A stretch of 39,473 nt of DNA from CADEFF01 sp964569315 (GCA_964569315.1 CAZMUZ010000023.1:1-39473), one strand, 5' to 3'. Counted from the stretch's first letter, positions 1-8,980 are shown. Translations and numbers: made by a program. The notes: generated by a model from the sequence alone, not told the origin.

Positions 1-561
1 CCGACGCGCGCCGAAGCCTCCGACGTGGCGACCGCGGTCTATGACGGCGCCGACGGGCTGATGCTGTCGGCCGAGACGGCCTCCGGCAGCTATCCGGTCG
101 AATCGGTCGCGATGATGGACCGCATCATCGCCCGGGTGGAGCGCGACCCGCTCTATCGCCGCATCCTCGACACCCAGCGCCCGGAGCCGGAAGCGACCGC
201 GGCGGATGCGATCACCGCCGCCGCCCAGCAGGTCGCCCACACCCTCTCGGTCGCCGCCATCGCGACCTATACCTCCTCGGGCTCGACGACGCTGCGCGCG
301 GCCCGCGAGCGGCCGGACGTGCCGATCCTCTGCCTCACTTCCCGGCGGGAGACGGCGCGGCGGCTCGCCCTCGTCTGGGGCACGCACTGCATCGAGACAG
401 AGGATGTGCGGAGCTTCTCGGAGATGGTGGACAAGGCCTGCCGCATCGCCTTCGAGGCCGGCATCGCCAAGGCCGGCGAGCGCCTGGTGGTGACGGCCGG
501 CGTCCCCTTCGGCACGCCCGGCGCCACCAATGTGCTGCGGATCGCCTGGGTGAACGGCTAG
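1..561 (+). CDS. pyk: Pyruvate kinase, C-terminal part (5' end outside window)
   Basis: This is the last 186 codons of pyruvate kinase, which transfers phosphate from phosphoenolpyruvate to ADP in the final step of glycolysis. The reading frame is open from base 1. It begins with the conserved PTRAEASDVATAVYDGADG stretch and the LSAETASG(S)YP segment that closes the catalytic barrel. A C-terminal alpha/beta domain follows, where allosteric effectors bind in the family. The catalytic barrel's N-terminal two thirds lies outside the window. The stop is 4 bp from the stop of the convergent glycosyltransferase gene. I see no intact terminator hairpin in so short a gap, so the two transcripts must overlap. 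Confidence 0.96.
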   Translation, partial: PTRAEASDVATAVYDGADGLMLSAETASGSYPVESVAMMDRIIARVERDPLYRRILDTQRPEPEATAADAITAAAQQVAHTLSVAAIATYTSSGSTTLRAARERPDVPILCLTSRRETARRLALVWGTHCIETEDVRSFSEMVDKACRIAFEAGIAKAGERLVVTAGVPFGTPGATNVLRIAWVNG

Positions 562-565
562 CCGC

Positions 566-1471
566 TCACGTCTTCGGCGGGCGCCGCGGCGTCGTGCTGC
601 GGCCGAGATAGCGCGGCAGGGTGTGCTCGCGCACCAGCCGTTCCAGCCGCGCGCGGTCGAAATCGATCTTGCCGCCCTCGAAAGTGATGAAACCGGTCAG
701 CCACACATCGGTATGGCGGCCGGCGAAATGCAGGAAATAGCTGTTCGCGATCATGCCGGCGATGAAGGCGATCTGGCCGTTCACCAGCGGGTCCGGCGCC
801 GGCACCCGGAAGACGCTCATCAGCGGCTTGACGTAGATCACGTTGAAGCGCGGATCGAGGAGCTGGTAGAGGCCGCGCGTCACCAGCTCGTAGGAGAGCG
901 GCACCATCTCCCAGGCGGGCTCGTTGCGGCCGCTCTCGAGGTATTTGTCGTACATGGCGCGGAGAAAGGCGCCATGCTCGCGCCGGCCCATCACGAAGAC
1001 GCCGGTATTGAGCAGCGGCCCCTTCACGTCCGCGAAACCCGCGATCGCGTAGAGGTCGCCACCTCTGGCGTCGCCATAGATCTCGGCGAGCGAGGCGTTC
1101 ATGATCTGCTCGGCGCGGGCGCGGCCCATGGCGAAGAGCGGGTCGCTCGGATAGGGCGTCTCCTCGCAGATGGCGATCTTGTCCCCGGCGAGGCCGGCCG
1201 CGATGGCGGGTGCGTCGAGATGGTTGATGAAGATGTCGGCATCGACCCAGACGATGCGGTCATAGGCGGCAAGCGCCGGCTGCTCCGCCAGCAGCCATTT
1301 CTGCCAGGAAACCTTGCGCTCCAGCGCGACCGGGCTCCGGTCGAAGAGTTCTTCATACAGCACCAGGTCGTAGCCATGCCGGGCCGCATAGGCGCGCCAG
1401 GAGGGCTCGAGATGACGCTTCCAGTTCTTCCCGTGATCGCCGGTCGCGATGGTGACGAGGGCCGTCTTCAT
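566..1471 (-). CDS. GT34-like (GMA12/MNN10-type) glycosyltransferase
   Basis: A 301-residue protein that looks like a nucleotide-sugar glycosyltransferase of the galactosyl/mannosyl GT34-like group. It has an N-terminal beta-strand (ALVTIATGDH) and a WQKW segment. A DxD metal-binding motif (residues 77-79, in IVWVDADIFIN) would hold the nucleotide-sugar diphosphate and Mn2+. There is no signal peptide or membrane segment, so it should act in the cytoplasm. It is the last gene of a minus-strand operon. The aminotransferase gene ends 20 bp upstream and no promoter is visible in that gap. Acceptor and sugar are unknown. It could also be an unassigned family sharing the GT-A fold. Confidence 0.6.
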   Translation of the reverse strand: MKTALVTIATGDHGKNWKRHLEPSWRAYAARHGYDLVLYEELFDRSPVALERKVSWQKWLLAEQPALAAYDRIVWVDADIFINHLDAPAIAAGLAGDKIAICEETPYPSDPLFAMGRARAEQIMNASLAEIYGDARGGDLYAIAGFADVKGPLLNTGVFVMGRREHGAFLRAMYDKYLESGRNEPAWEMVPLSYELVTRGLYQLLDPRFNVIYVKPLMSVFRVPAPDPLVNGQIAFIAGMIANSYFLHFAGRHTDVWLTGFITFEGGKIDFDRARLERLVREHTLPRYLGRSTTPRRPPKT

Positions 1472-1491
1472 GGCGTCGGCGATCCGCGACG

Positions 1492-2814
1492 CTAGCGCAG
1501 CTCCTCGAGCGCGTCTCCGATGGCATCCGCGGTCAGGTCGATGTCGCGGTCGGTATGGGCGACGCAGGAGAGGCTGTGTAGCGTATTGGACGGGCTCATG
1601 AAGATGCCCCGCCGATGCAGCAGCCGCACGAAGTCGCGGAACTTACGCCGATCCACATGGCTGCAGAAGTCGCGATAGCTGTCGATGCTCTCCTTCTCGG
1701 TGAAGAAGATCTGGAACATCGAGGTCACGCTCTGCACGGTCGCCGGATGGCGGTTGTTGCCGGCGAGAATCTTGCCGATGCGGCCGGCCATCTTCTGGCC
1801 GAGATCGGCGAGCCGGCGGAAGCCCGCCTTGTCGTCCTTCAGCATCTCTTCCAGCATGGTTTTCGCCGCATAGAGCGCGAGACGGCCGGAATTATGGGTG
1901 CCGTAATGCAGCACCTTGCCCCATTCGAACCCTTCCATGACGGCCTTGCTGCCGGTGATGGCGGCGACCGGGAAGCCCTGCCCCAGCGCCTTGCCGTAGG
2001 AGACGATGTCGGGCTTGAGGCCGAAGAGCTCGGCGCAGCCGCCGGCGGCGACGCGGAATCCCGTCACCGTCTCGTCGAGATAGAAGAGCGCGCCATGCGC
2101 CCTCGTGATCTCCTGCACCTTCTTGAGAAATCCCGGCTTCGGCGGGATCACGCCCATATTCGCCATCACCCCTTCGGTGACCACGAGCGCCGCGTCGCGG
2201 CCATGCGCGTCCATGGCGCGCTCGAAGGCTTCGAGATCGTTCCAGGGCACGACCACCGTGTCCCGCCAGCTCTCGACCGTGAGGCCGGAGGAATCGGCGA
2301 TGCGGACGGGATCGAAGCGATGGCCGAGTGCCGCCGGAAGCTGCGGGTTCGTATTGACCAGCACGGCGTCGTACCAGCCGTGATAATGGCCTTCGAACTT
2401 GACGATCTTGCGCCGCCCGGTGAGGCCGCGGGCGAGCCGGATGCAGGCCATGGCGGCCTCGGTGCCGGTATTGGCGAAGCGCACCTTCTCGGCATGGGGC
2501 AGCAGCTTCGTCAGGAGCTCGGCCACCTCGACCTCGACCTCGAGGGCGGTGGCGAAATGCGTGCCGTTCGCGATCTCGCGGCCGATCACCTCGACGATCT
2601 TCGGATGGGCGTGGCCGAGGGGGAGCGCGCCGAAGGCCAGCATCCAGTCGATATATTCGTTGCCGTCGACGTCGTAGAGCCGGGCACCCTCGCCGCGGCG
2701 CATATATTGCGGATAGTCGCCGAAGGTGGCCGGCCCGCGCGAAGCGGAACCCACCCCTTCCACCATCACCTCGACCGCGCGGCGATAGAGCTTCTCCGAT
2801 TCCGTCGTCCTCAT
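1492..2814 (-). CDS. Class III PLP aminotransferase, glutamate-1-semialdehyde aminomutase-like
   Basis: A 440-residue class III pyridoxal-phosphate enzyme with the fold and motifs of HemL (glutamate-1-semialdehyde 2,1-aminomutase). The phosphate-binding segment is NTGTEAAM (about 115-122). The aromatic cofactor-stacking segment is EGHYHGWYD (141-149). The cofactor-binding acidic residue lies in LDETVTGFR (D247) and the Schiff-base lysine in SYGKALGQG (K275). Length matches HemL (about 430), but the operon context (permease, Rossmann-like protein, glycosyltransferase) does not suggest haem synthesis. I infer a specialised aminotransferase or aminomutase paralogue. It starts 19 bp after the upstream gene's stop, so the two are probably co-transcribed. 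The substrate cannot be read from the sequence. Confidence 0.8.
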   Translation of the reverse strand: MRTTESEKLYRRAVEVMVEGVGSASRGPATFGDYPQYMRRGEGARLYDVDGNEYIDWMLAFGALPLGHAHPKIVEVIGREIANGTHFATALEVEVEVAELLTKLLPHAEKVRFANTGTEAAMACIRLARGLTGRRKIVKFEGHYHGWYDAVLVNTNPQLPAALGHRFDPVRIADSSGLTVESWRDTVVVPWNDLEAFERAMDAHGRDAALVVTEGVMANMGVIPPKPGFLKKVQEITRAHGALFYLDETVTGFRVAAGGCAELFGLKPDIVSYGKALGQGFPVAAITGSKAVMEGFEWGKVLHYGTHNSGRLALYAAKTMLEEMLKDDKAGFRRLADLGQKMAGRIGKILAGNNRHPATVQSVTSMFQIFFTEKESIDSYRDFCSHVDRRKFRDFVRLLHRRGIFMSPSNTLHSLSCVAHTDRDIDLTADAIGDALEELR

Positions 2815-2833
2815 GTCTCTCCCCCTGATTTCC

Positions 2834-3928
2834 TCAATTGCCGAGCGCGATTAACAGCTGCCGGGCGAAATCCCCTGCCTCTTCCGGCCGTAACCGGCTC
2901 GCCGGCGTGCCGAGAAGCGCGCCGAGCTCCGCCGCTGTGCGGTCGGTGAAATGCGCCGTGCCGTCCGGATCGAGGCTGGCGATGCCGTCCCAGGCCATCG
3001 ACGCCGCGTTGCAACTTTCGGCCATGGCGAGCGACCAGTCGGGCGGCAGGTCGAGATCGACCCGGCCCGCCGCCGCGCGCACCGGATAGCCGCCGAGCAG
3101 GCCGTTCGGCGCCGGCACATGCAGACGCTGCGGCACGTCCTGGATCAGCGCGTCGAGCAACACAGCCGTCGCCGAGGCGGTCAGCCGGTTGAAATCGAGA
3201 TCGTAGGGGATCGGCATTGGGCTATAGAGCCGCTTCGCCACCTCGGCGCTGATGTCGCGGCCGCGCCAGAGCACCTTCAGGAGACAGGGCGGCGGCTCGG
3301 GGCTCTCGCTCGGCGCATAGAGGTGATATTCGAGCGCATGCTGCGCCACCAGCCAGAGCTCGAGCTCGGCCGGATCGGCGCCGACCGCCTCGGCCGCCAT
3401 GAAGCGGAGCTTCGGCACCGCCTCCTCGACATTGCCCGAGCCGCAGAGCGGCCCCCGCCCCCGATGGCGATGCAGGATCGCGTTGACGACGTCCGGATAG
3501 GAGGCGCCGATCCAGGGGCAGGCGAGGCCGGAGGCTTCCCAGGCGCGCGCCAGCGCCAGCATCGGCGCCAGATGGAAGGCGAGCCAGCCGGCGAAGGGCA
3601 TCGCGGAGAGCCGCGTCTTCCCCGCGGCGACCAGCCGGTCGATGCGCCACCACGGCATCAGGCTCGGCGCGGCGAAAGCGATGTCGGGGCGGATTTCCCG
3701 CAAGATGCGCGCCGCCGCCGCGGTTTCGTTGAAATCGAGCGCGACCGCGCGGAGCGCCGGGAAGCGGCCTTCGATGGCGGCGCCGACGCGCACATTGTTG
3801 AGCTTGCGCTCGGCCGAGGTGGCGTCCCGGCTCGCCACCACGATCTCCGTGAAGCCATCGCGACGCGCGACCGCTTCCAGCACCATGCCAGTGAGCTGCC
3901 CCATCGAGATCAGCAAAAGGCGCGACAT
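2834..3928 (-). CDS. Rossmann-like protein, distantly saccharopine-dehydrogenase-like
   Basis: A 364-residue protein that I do not firmly recognise. The N-terminus alternates strand and helix like a Rossmann fold: LLLISMGQLTG with a degenerate glycine motif, then IVVASRD at the end of the second strand, and IRPDIAFAAP before residue 100. This is the pattern of saccharopine dehydrogenase-like NAD(P) proteins. The middle and C-terminal parts carry no motif that I know. It begins 4 bp after the stop of the permease gene and ends 19 bp before the aminotransferase gene. It is therefore very likely co-expressed with both and may supply or use the same amino compound. The function is inferred only from fold and neighbours. 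Confidence 0.5.
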   Translation of the reverse strand: MSRLLLISMGQLTGMVLEAVARRDGFTEIVVASRDATSAERKLNNVRVGAAIEGRFPALRAVALDFNETAAAARILREIRPDIAFAAPSLMPWWRIDRLVAAGKTRLSAMPFAGWLAFHLAPMLALARAWEASGLACPWIGASYPDVVNAILHRHRGRGPLCGSGNVEEAVPKLRFMAAEAVGADPAELELWLVAQHALEYHLYAPSESPEPPPCLLKVLWRGRDISAEVAKRLYSPMPIPYDLDFNRLTASATAVLLDALIQDVPQRLHVPAPNGLLGGYPVRAAAGRVDLDLPPDWSLAMAESCNAASMAWDGIASLDPDGTAHFTDRTAAELGALLGTPASRLRPEEAGDFARQLLIALGN

Positions 3929-3932
3929 CGCG

Positions 3933-4844
3933 TCAGACTGCGGCTATCGCACGGCGATGGCCGCGCAAGGTGTCCACACTATAGATCGCGATCGCCGTCC
4001 AGATCAGCGCAAAAGTGACCAGATGGGCGCTGGTGAAAGGCTCGCCGAACACGAACGCGCCCAGAACGAGCTGGAACGTCGGGTTGAGATACTGGCAGAA
4101 GCCGAGGGTCGCGAGCCGCAGCCGCTTCGCCGCCGCGATGAACCAGAGCAGCGGAATGGCCGTCACCGGCCCCGCCAGCATCAGCAGCGCCTTGGTGCCG
4201 AGCGTCCCGCCGAGGAAGGCATCCCCGCCGGTGACCCCGTAATAGACGATCGGCGCCGCCGCGATCGGGAGCACCAGGAAGGTCTCGACGAAAAGACCGT
4301 CGAGGCTGTCGGCAGGGCCGATTTTCCGGAGCAGACCATAGACGCCGAAGGTCACGGCGAGGGTCAGGGCAAGCCAGGGGAAGACGCCGTAGGCGATCGC
4401 GAGATTGAGCACGCCGAGGGTGGCAAGCCCGATCGCGAACCACTGCCCCCGCCGCATGCGTTCGCGCAGGACCACGAATCCCAGGAGCATGGAGACCAGC
4501 GGATTGATGTAGTAGCCGAGACTCGCCTGCAGGAGCTGGTCGCTCACCACCGACCAGATATAGAGGCTCCAGTTGCTGAGCAGGATGATCCCGCTCGCCG
4601 CCAGCAGCAGGACCATGCGCGGCTTGCGGAAGATCGCCGCGATGGCGGGCCAGCGCCTGCCGGCGGTGATGAAGATCGCGAGCAGCAGCACCGACCAGAG
4701 CACGCGATGCCCGACCACTTCAAGCACCGGCAGCTCGTCGACCGCCTTGAAGTAGAAAGGGTTCAGCCCCCACCAGGCGAAGGCCGCGAGCGCATAGCCG
4801 ACGCCGACGAGGCTGTCGCCGCGCAGCTTCGCCGCGTCCGTCAT
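3933..4844 (-). CDS. rarD: EamA-family permease, RarD type
   Basis: A 303-residue inner-membrane permease of the drug/metabolite transporter superfamily, RarD subgroup. Hallmarks are the opening YALAAFAWWGLNPFYFKAV, the segment VVGHRVLWS, LSNWSLYIWSV, and the second EamA repeat ending in a hydrophobic helix (ALIWTAIAIYSVDTL). About ten transmembrane helices are visible in two repeats. RarD proteins are poorly characterised; E. coli RarD is linked to chloramphenicol resistance, but amino-acid or amine export is plausible for relatives. It is the first gene of a four-gene minus-strand operon with a Rossmann-like protein, a PLP enzyme and a glycosyltransferase, so it may export or import their substrate. 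Confidence 0.88.
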   Translation of the reverse strand: MTDAAKLRGDSLVGVGYALAAFAWWGLNPFYFKAVDELPVLEVVGHRVLWSVLLLAIFITAGRRWPAIAAIFRKPRMVLLLAASGIILLSNWSLYIWSVVSDQLLQASLGYYINPLVSMLLGFVVLRERMRRGQWFAIGLATLGVLNLAIAYGVFPWLALTLAVTFGVYGLLRKIGPADSLDGLFVETFLVLPIAAAPIVYYGVTGGDAFLGGTLGTKALLMLAGPVTAIPLLWFIAAAKRLRLATLGFCQYLNPTFQLVLGAFVFGEPFTSAHLVTFALIWTAIAIYSVDTLRGHRRAIAAV

Positions 4845-4998
4845 CGCTGGGCTCGCAAGGCCGTCATCGAATTTCCCGGGAGGAGAGGCAAGAACCTATG
4901 CGGATAAAGCGGGGCTGGCCAGCCTTGCAGGAAGCGGGTGACGGGAGCCGCGCCGGGTCGATAGACTCGCGCTTTGCGCCCGCACCGGAGGGTAACCA
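4845..4998. promoter_or_regulatory. Divergent intergenic region, rarD operon / molybdopterin oxidoreductase
   Basis: A 154-bp gap between divergent starts that must hold both promoters. A perfect 12-bp palindrome (GGCTGGCCAGCC) lies at 4913-4924 and could be an operator. A good Shine-Dalgarno (GGAGGG) stands 6 bp before the ATG at 4999 and supports that start. I cannot identify -35/-10 elements with confidence. Confidence 0.4.
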
Positions 4999-7062
4999 AT
5001 GCCCGGCGAGAAGACCATCGTTCGCACCACCTGTCCGCGCGATTGCTACGATGCCTGCGGCATCGCCGTCATCAAACGCGGCGGCAAGGTCACCAAGGTG
5101 CTCGGCGACCCCGATCACAAGGTGAGCCGCGGCGCGCTCTGCGGCAAATGCGCCATCGCCTATAACGGCGTGATCCGCGACCCGGGCGCGCGCCTCACCC
5201 GCCCGCTGAAGCGCGTCGGTCCCAAGGGCGAAGGCCGCTTCCAGCCGATCGGCTGGGACGAGGCCATCGGCATCGTCGCTGACCGGCTCAAGGCGATCGC
5301 CGCCGAGGACGGGCCGCAGGCGATCTATCATTGCCACTACACCGGCACCTGCTCGCTCATCGCCGGCGGCTTCCCGATGCGGTTTCTCAACCGGCTCGGC
5401 GCCAGCGACATCGAGCCCGACACGATCTGCAATCTCGCGGGCCATGTGGCGCTCGGCTACCAGTATGGCAGCTCGGTCATCGGCTTCGACCCGCGCGCCG
5501 CGCGCGATGCCGCCTGCATCCTCGTCTGGGGCGCCAATCCCGCCCATTCGGCGCCTCATGCGCACAAGCACTGGCTCAAGGAAGCGCCCGGCAGGAAGAT
5601 CGTGGTCGATCCCTTCCGCCATGGAACGGCGGCCGAGGCCGACATCCATCTGCAGCCCTTCCCCGGCACCGACGCGGCGCTCGCTTTCGCGATGCTGCAT
5701 GCGATCCGGGCGGAAGGCCTGCTCGATCGCGACTATCTGGCACGCCATACGATCGGATGGGACCAGCTCGAGCCGCTGCTCGACCCTTGCACCCCCGCCT
5801 GGGGCGAAATCAAGACTGGGGTTCCGGCCGCGCTCATCGCGGAAGCGGCGCGTCTTTACGGCAAGGGCCCGTCGCTGCTCTGGCTCGGTCAGGGGCTGCA
5901 GCGCCAGCCGCTCGGCGGCAATATTTTCCGCGCGGTCGGGCTGCTGCCGCCGGCCACCGGCAATATCGGCAGGAAGGGCGCCGGGTTCCTTTACCTCAAC
6001 GGCGCGGGGCGCAAGGGCATCGACGGCGACTATCTCGAGGCGCCGCATCTCCGCCCGACGCCGCGCACCAGCCTCAGCCACATGGATCTCGTGGAGACGC
6101 TCGAGACCGGCCGCAGCATCAAGGCGCTGCTTTGCTGGAACATCAACATCGCGGCGTCGAACCCGCAGCAGGAGCGGCTGCATCGCGCGCTCCGCAGCGA
6201 GGACCTCTTCACCGTCTCGATCGACCTCTTCCAGACCGACACGGGCGACCATGCCGACATCGTGTTGCCGGCGGCGAGCTTCCTCGAGTTCGACGACATG
6301 GTCTCCTCCTATTTCAACCTGACCCTTTCGGCGCAGGCGAAGGCGATGGAGCCGATCGGCGAGGCCCTGCCGAACCAGGAGATCTTCCGCCGGCTCGCGA
6401 GCGCGATGGGCTTTAACGAGCCGGAGCTCTATGAGGCGGATGCCGAGATCCTCGACCGGCTGGCGAAGAGCTGCGGCGTGACCGGCGGGTTCGAGGCGCT
6501 CGCCGGAGCCGGGACGATCGAGCTCTGGCCGGACCCGGTCCCGCAATTCGCCGACGGTAAGTTTCCGACGCCCTCCGGCAAGATCGAGATCGCGTCTGCG
6601 ACCGCGGCGCGCGACGGCTACCCGCTGGTGCCGCAGCCGCAGATCGATCCGCGGCCCCGATCCGGCCGGTTCCGGCTGCTGTCGCCGGCCTCGGCCTGGC
6701 TCATGAATTCGAGCTATGGCAACGACCCGCTCATCGCCCAGAAGAACGGCGAAGAGGGGGTCACGCTTCATCCGGAGGATGCGGCGGCCCTCGGCCTCGA
6801 GGCCGGCGCCATGGTCAAGCTCCGCAACGAAACCGGCGAGCTCGCGATGCGGCTCGCCGTAGCGCCCGTGGTGCCGCGCGGCGTCGCGCTCGCCAGCAAG
6901 AGCCGCTGGATCAAGGGCGCGCGCGGCCGCGCCAACGTCAACCGCCTCAATCCGGGCCGCAAGACCGACATGGGCGAGAGCACCGCCGTCCACGGGGTCG
7001 AGGTGGAGATCCTGCCACAGGAAGCGGCGGCGGACCGGCCGGCCGCCTCGGCCGCGGAATAG
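4999..7062 (+). CDS. Molybdopterin-dependent oxidoreductase (DMSO reductase superfamily), orphan catalytic subunit
   Basis: A 687-residue molybdenum enzyme of the DMSO-reductase superfamily. An N-terminal [4Fe-4S] site is formed by C12, C16, C20 and C48 (CPRDCYDAC, then LCGKC). The likely Mo-ligand cysteine is C144 in TICNLAGHVALGY. The fold continues with the VWGANPAHSAPH pterin-binding segment and ends with the C-terminal molydopterin dinucleotide-binding barrel (GVTLHPEDAAALGLEAG, then VNRLNPG). There is no Tat signal, so it is probably cytoplasmic. The genes on both sides face other directions, and no electron-transfer or membrane-anchor subunit is adjacent, unlike formate dehydrogenases or polysulfide reductases. 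The substrate is unknown. The GGAGGG ribosome binding site fixes the start. Confidence 0.9.
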   Translation: MPGEKTIVRTTCPRDCYDACGIAVIKRGGKVTKVLGDPDHKVSRGALCGKCAIAYNGVIRDPGARLTRPLKRVGPKGEGRFQPIGWDEAIGIVADRLKAIAAEDGPQAIYHCHYTGTCSLIAGGFPMRFLNRLGASDIEPDTICNLAGHVALGYQYGSSVIGFDPRAARDAACILVWGANPAHSAPHAHKHWLKEAPGRKIVVDPFRHGTAAEADIHLQPFPGTDAALAFAMLHAIRAEGLLDRDYLARHTIGWDQLEPLLDPCTPAWGEIKTGVPAALIAEAARLYGKGPSLLWLGQGLQRQPLGGNIFRAVGLLPPATGNIGRKGAGFLYLNGAGRKGIDGDYLEAPHLRPTPRTSLSHMDLVETLETGRSIKALLCWNINIAASNPQQERLHRALRSEDLFTVSIDLFQTDTGDHADIVLPAASFLEFDDMVSSYFNLTLSAQAKAMEPIGEALPNQEIFRRLASAMGFNEPELYEADAEILDRLAKSCGVTGGFEALAGAGTIELWPDPVPQFADGKFPTPSGKIEIASATAARDGYPLVPQPQIDPRPRSGRFRLLSPASAWLMNSSYGNDPLIAQKNGEEGVTLHPEDAAALGLEAGAMVKLRNETGELAMRLAVAPVVPRGVALASKSRWIKGARGRANVNRLNPGRKTDMGESTAVHGVEVEILPQEAAADRPAASAAE

Positions 7063-7075
7063 CGGGGAACGGCGG

Positions 7076-7630
7076 CTAGATCGTCTTGCCCTTGAGGCGC
7101 TCTTTCAGCAGCTCCACATTGGCGCGCGGGCCGCTCATCTGCGGATGGATCGCGAGCGCACGCTCGAAGGCGTCGAGCGCCTCCTCGTCATGCTCCAGCG
7201 TCATCTGGATGAGGCCGAGCCCCGAGAGCGCGCCGAAATGCCGCGGCTCGAGCGCCAGCGTCCGGTCGATGTCGGCCATGGACGCCTCATACTGCCCGAG
7301 CAGATAGAGCAGCGTCGCGCGCTTGTTCCAGCCTTCGGCGAAATCCGGCGCAAGCCGGGTGAGCTCGGTGAAATCCTCGAGCGCGGTCTTCGGATCCTGC
7401 GCGTTCATCGCGGCGATCCCCTCGCCCATCAGCCGGTCGAGCTCGGTATCCCCGGCGTCGGTCCAGATGTTCCAGATCTCGATCTCGATCGGATCGGCCG
7501 CGGTCTCGCTCGGCGCCGCCTTGAGCTGGGCGAAAAGGTCGGGAAGCCGGGCGTCCGTCTGATCCGCGCGGGACGAAGGCGCCAGCAGCAAAAGACAGGC
7601 GAAAACGAGACTCGCGGCCGATCGAACCAT
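7076..7630 (-). CDS. Secreted tetratricopeptide-repeat protein
   Basis: A 184-residue exported TPR protein. I place the start at 7630 because translation there begins MVRSAASLVFACLLLLAPS-SRA, a clean signal peptide with a likely cleavage after SRA. The longer open frame to 7768 has no family-like N-terminus and would overlap the divergent gene. About three TPR units follow, with residues such as W..A..L...G....A......AL.L.P (EGWNKRATLLYLLGQYEASM, then ALEPRHFGALSGLGLIQM and ALDAFERALAIHP). TPR proteins of this type scaffold protein contacts in the periplasm. It converges on the molybdoenzyme gene (stops 14 bp apart) and diverges from the DUF2817 gene. Confidence 0.8.
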   Translation of the reverse strand: MVRSAASLVFACLLLLAPSSRADQTDARLPDLFAQLKAAPSETAADPIEIEIWNIWTDAGDTELDRLMGEGIAAMNAQDPKTALEDFTELTRLAPDFAEGWNKRATLLYLLGQYEASMADIDRTLALEPRHFGALSGLGLIQMTLEHDEEALDAFERALAIHPQMSGPRANVELLKERLKGKTI

Positions 7631-7740
7631 ATGGCGATTATGCGCGCGCGGCCGGCGAACGGGGCAACCGAAAACCGCTTGCCACGGCCGCGCCCGCGGC
7701 CCGAAAGTCGCCTCGTCGTCCTCCGCCGAAGCGAGCTTCG

Positions 7741-8832
7741 ATGACCGCAGCATCGACATATTTCTCAAGCACTTACAAGGAAGCCCGCGGCAAGTTCCGC
7801 GACGCCGCCTTCGCCGCGGGCGCGCGGGTGAACAGCCATCAAAACCCCGCGAGGGGCCCGGGCGGCGAGGAGCTCTGGAGCGATCTCGCCTGGTTCGGGC
7901 CCGAGAAGGCGGAGCGGATGCTGCTGATTCTGTCGGCGACGCATGGCGCCGAGGGATTCCTCGGATCGGGCGTCGAGGTCGGCTGGCTCGGCAACGGCTT
8001 CCCTCGCGAGCTGCCTGCCGGCATGGGCGCCGTGGTGCTGCATGCGCTGAACCCGTTCGGCTTCGCCTGGGTTCGCCGCACCAACGAAAGCAACATCGAT
8101 CTCAACCGGAACTTCGTCGATCACGGGAAGCCGCATCCGGCGAACGAGCCTTATGAGACGCTGAAGGATGCGATCTGCCCGCGCGACTGGTCCCCGGCGG
8201 GCCGCGCCGAGGCCGATGCGGTGCTGCAGGCCTATGGCGGGACGCATGGCGCGGCCGCGCTGCAATCCGCGATCACCGCGGGGCAGTATCGGCACAAGGA
8301 CGGCGTCTTCTATGGCGGCACGGCGGCGAGCTGGTCGAACCAGCTCCTCACGCAGCTCACCCGCCGGCTCGCACAGCATGCGCGCAAGATCGGCGTGATC
8401 GATCTCCATAGCGGACTCGGGCCCTATGGCGTGGGCGAGATCATCAACGGGCACCGCATCGAACGCCCGGGATTCCGGAAGATCGCCGACTGGTTCGGCG
8501 GCGAGGCCACCTCGAACGAGGGCGGCACCTCCTCCTCGGCCGTGGTCGAGGGCGACACCGTAACCGGGATGGAGATGGTGGCGCCGCCCGGCGTCGAGAT
8601 CGCCGGCGTCACGCTCGAATACGGCACGCTCCCGCTCAAGGAGATGGTCGATGCGGTGCGGGCCGACAACTGGCTCCACGTCCATGGCAAGCTCGATTCG
8701 CCGGAGGGCCGCGCGATCAAGAGCCAGATCCGCGGCGCCTTCTATCCCGACAAGGACGACTGGAAGGCGATGGTCTGGGACCGCGCCGTCGATGTCAGCC
8801 GCCGCCTGGTGAAGGGGTTGGCGGGGAGTTGA
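7741..8832 (+). CDS. DUF2817 family, M14-carboxypeptidase-like zinc hydrolase
   Basis: A 363-residue protein of the DUF2817 family, which resembles M14 zinc carboxypeptidases and succinylglutamate desuccinylase/aspartoacylase enzymes. The expected metal ligands are visible: H68 and E71 in ATHGAEG, and H223 in IDLHSGLGPYG. E293 in LEYGT is at the position of the catalytic glutamate. A substrate-binding arginine/asparagine stretch (NIDLNRNF, 118-125) matches M14 enzymes. There is no signal peptide. It is probably an amide or peptide hydrolase acting in the cytoplasm; the substrate is unknown. It is divergent from the TPR protein, and a repeat array follows it. Confidence 0.82.
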   Translation: MTAASTYFSSTYKEARGKFRDAAFAAGARVNSHQNPARGPGGEELWSDLAWFGPEKAERMLLILSATHGAEGFLGSGVEVGWLGNGFPRELPAGMGAVVLHALNPFGFAWVRRTNESNIDLNRNFVDHGKPHPANEPYETLKDAICPRDWSPAGRAEADAVLQAYGGTHGAAALQSAITAGQYRHKDGVFYGGTAASWSNQLLTQLTRRLAQHARKIGVIDLHSGLGPYGVGEIINGHRIERPGFRKIADWFGGEATSNEGGTSSSAVVEGDTVTGMEMVAPPGVEIAGVTLEYGTLPLKEMVDAVRADNWLHVHGKLDSPEGRAIKSQIRGAFYPDKDDWKAMVWDRAVDVSRRLVKGLAGS

Positions 8833-8853
8833 AGCTTCCTCCCTCCGCACTTT

Positions 8854-8939
8854 GTCATGCTCGGGCACTTGACCCGAGCCTCCATCGACCTGCGAGGTCA
8901 TGCTCGGGCACTTGACCCGAGCCTCCATCGACCTGCGAG
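8854..8939. repeat. Perfect 43-bp tandem duplication, hairpin-forming intergenic repeat
   Basis: Two identical 43-bp units (8854-8896 and 8897-8939) stand head to tail. Each holds a 7-bp inverted repeat, GCTCGGG and CCCGAGC, around a 7-nt loop (8859-8865 with 8873-8879 in copy one). They lie in the gap between the convergent DUF2817 and glcF genes, the usual place for REP-like elements. A related element follows at 8981-9010 in the opposite orientation. Confidence 0.9.
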
Positions 8940-8980
8940 TTTGGAGCCTCGACGCCCACGGCTCCAGCGACGGTGCCATG

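Noticed and set aside
4864..6993. A 709-codon minus-strand open frame
   Set aside because: It lies antisense to the molybdoenzyme, is Arg/Ala/Gly-rich and has no domain; it is open because of GC-biased third positions.
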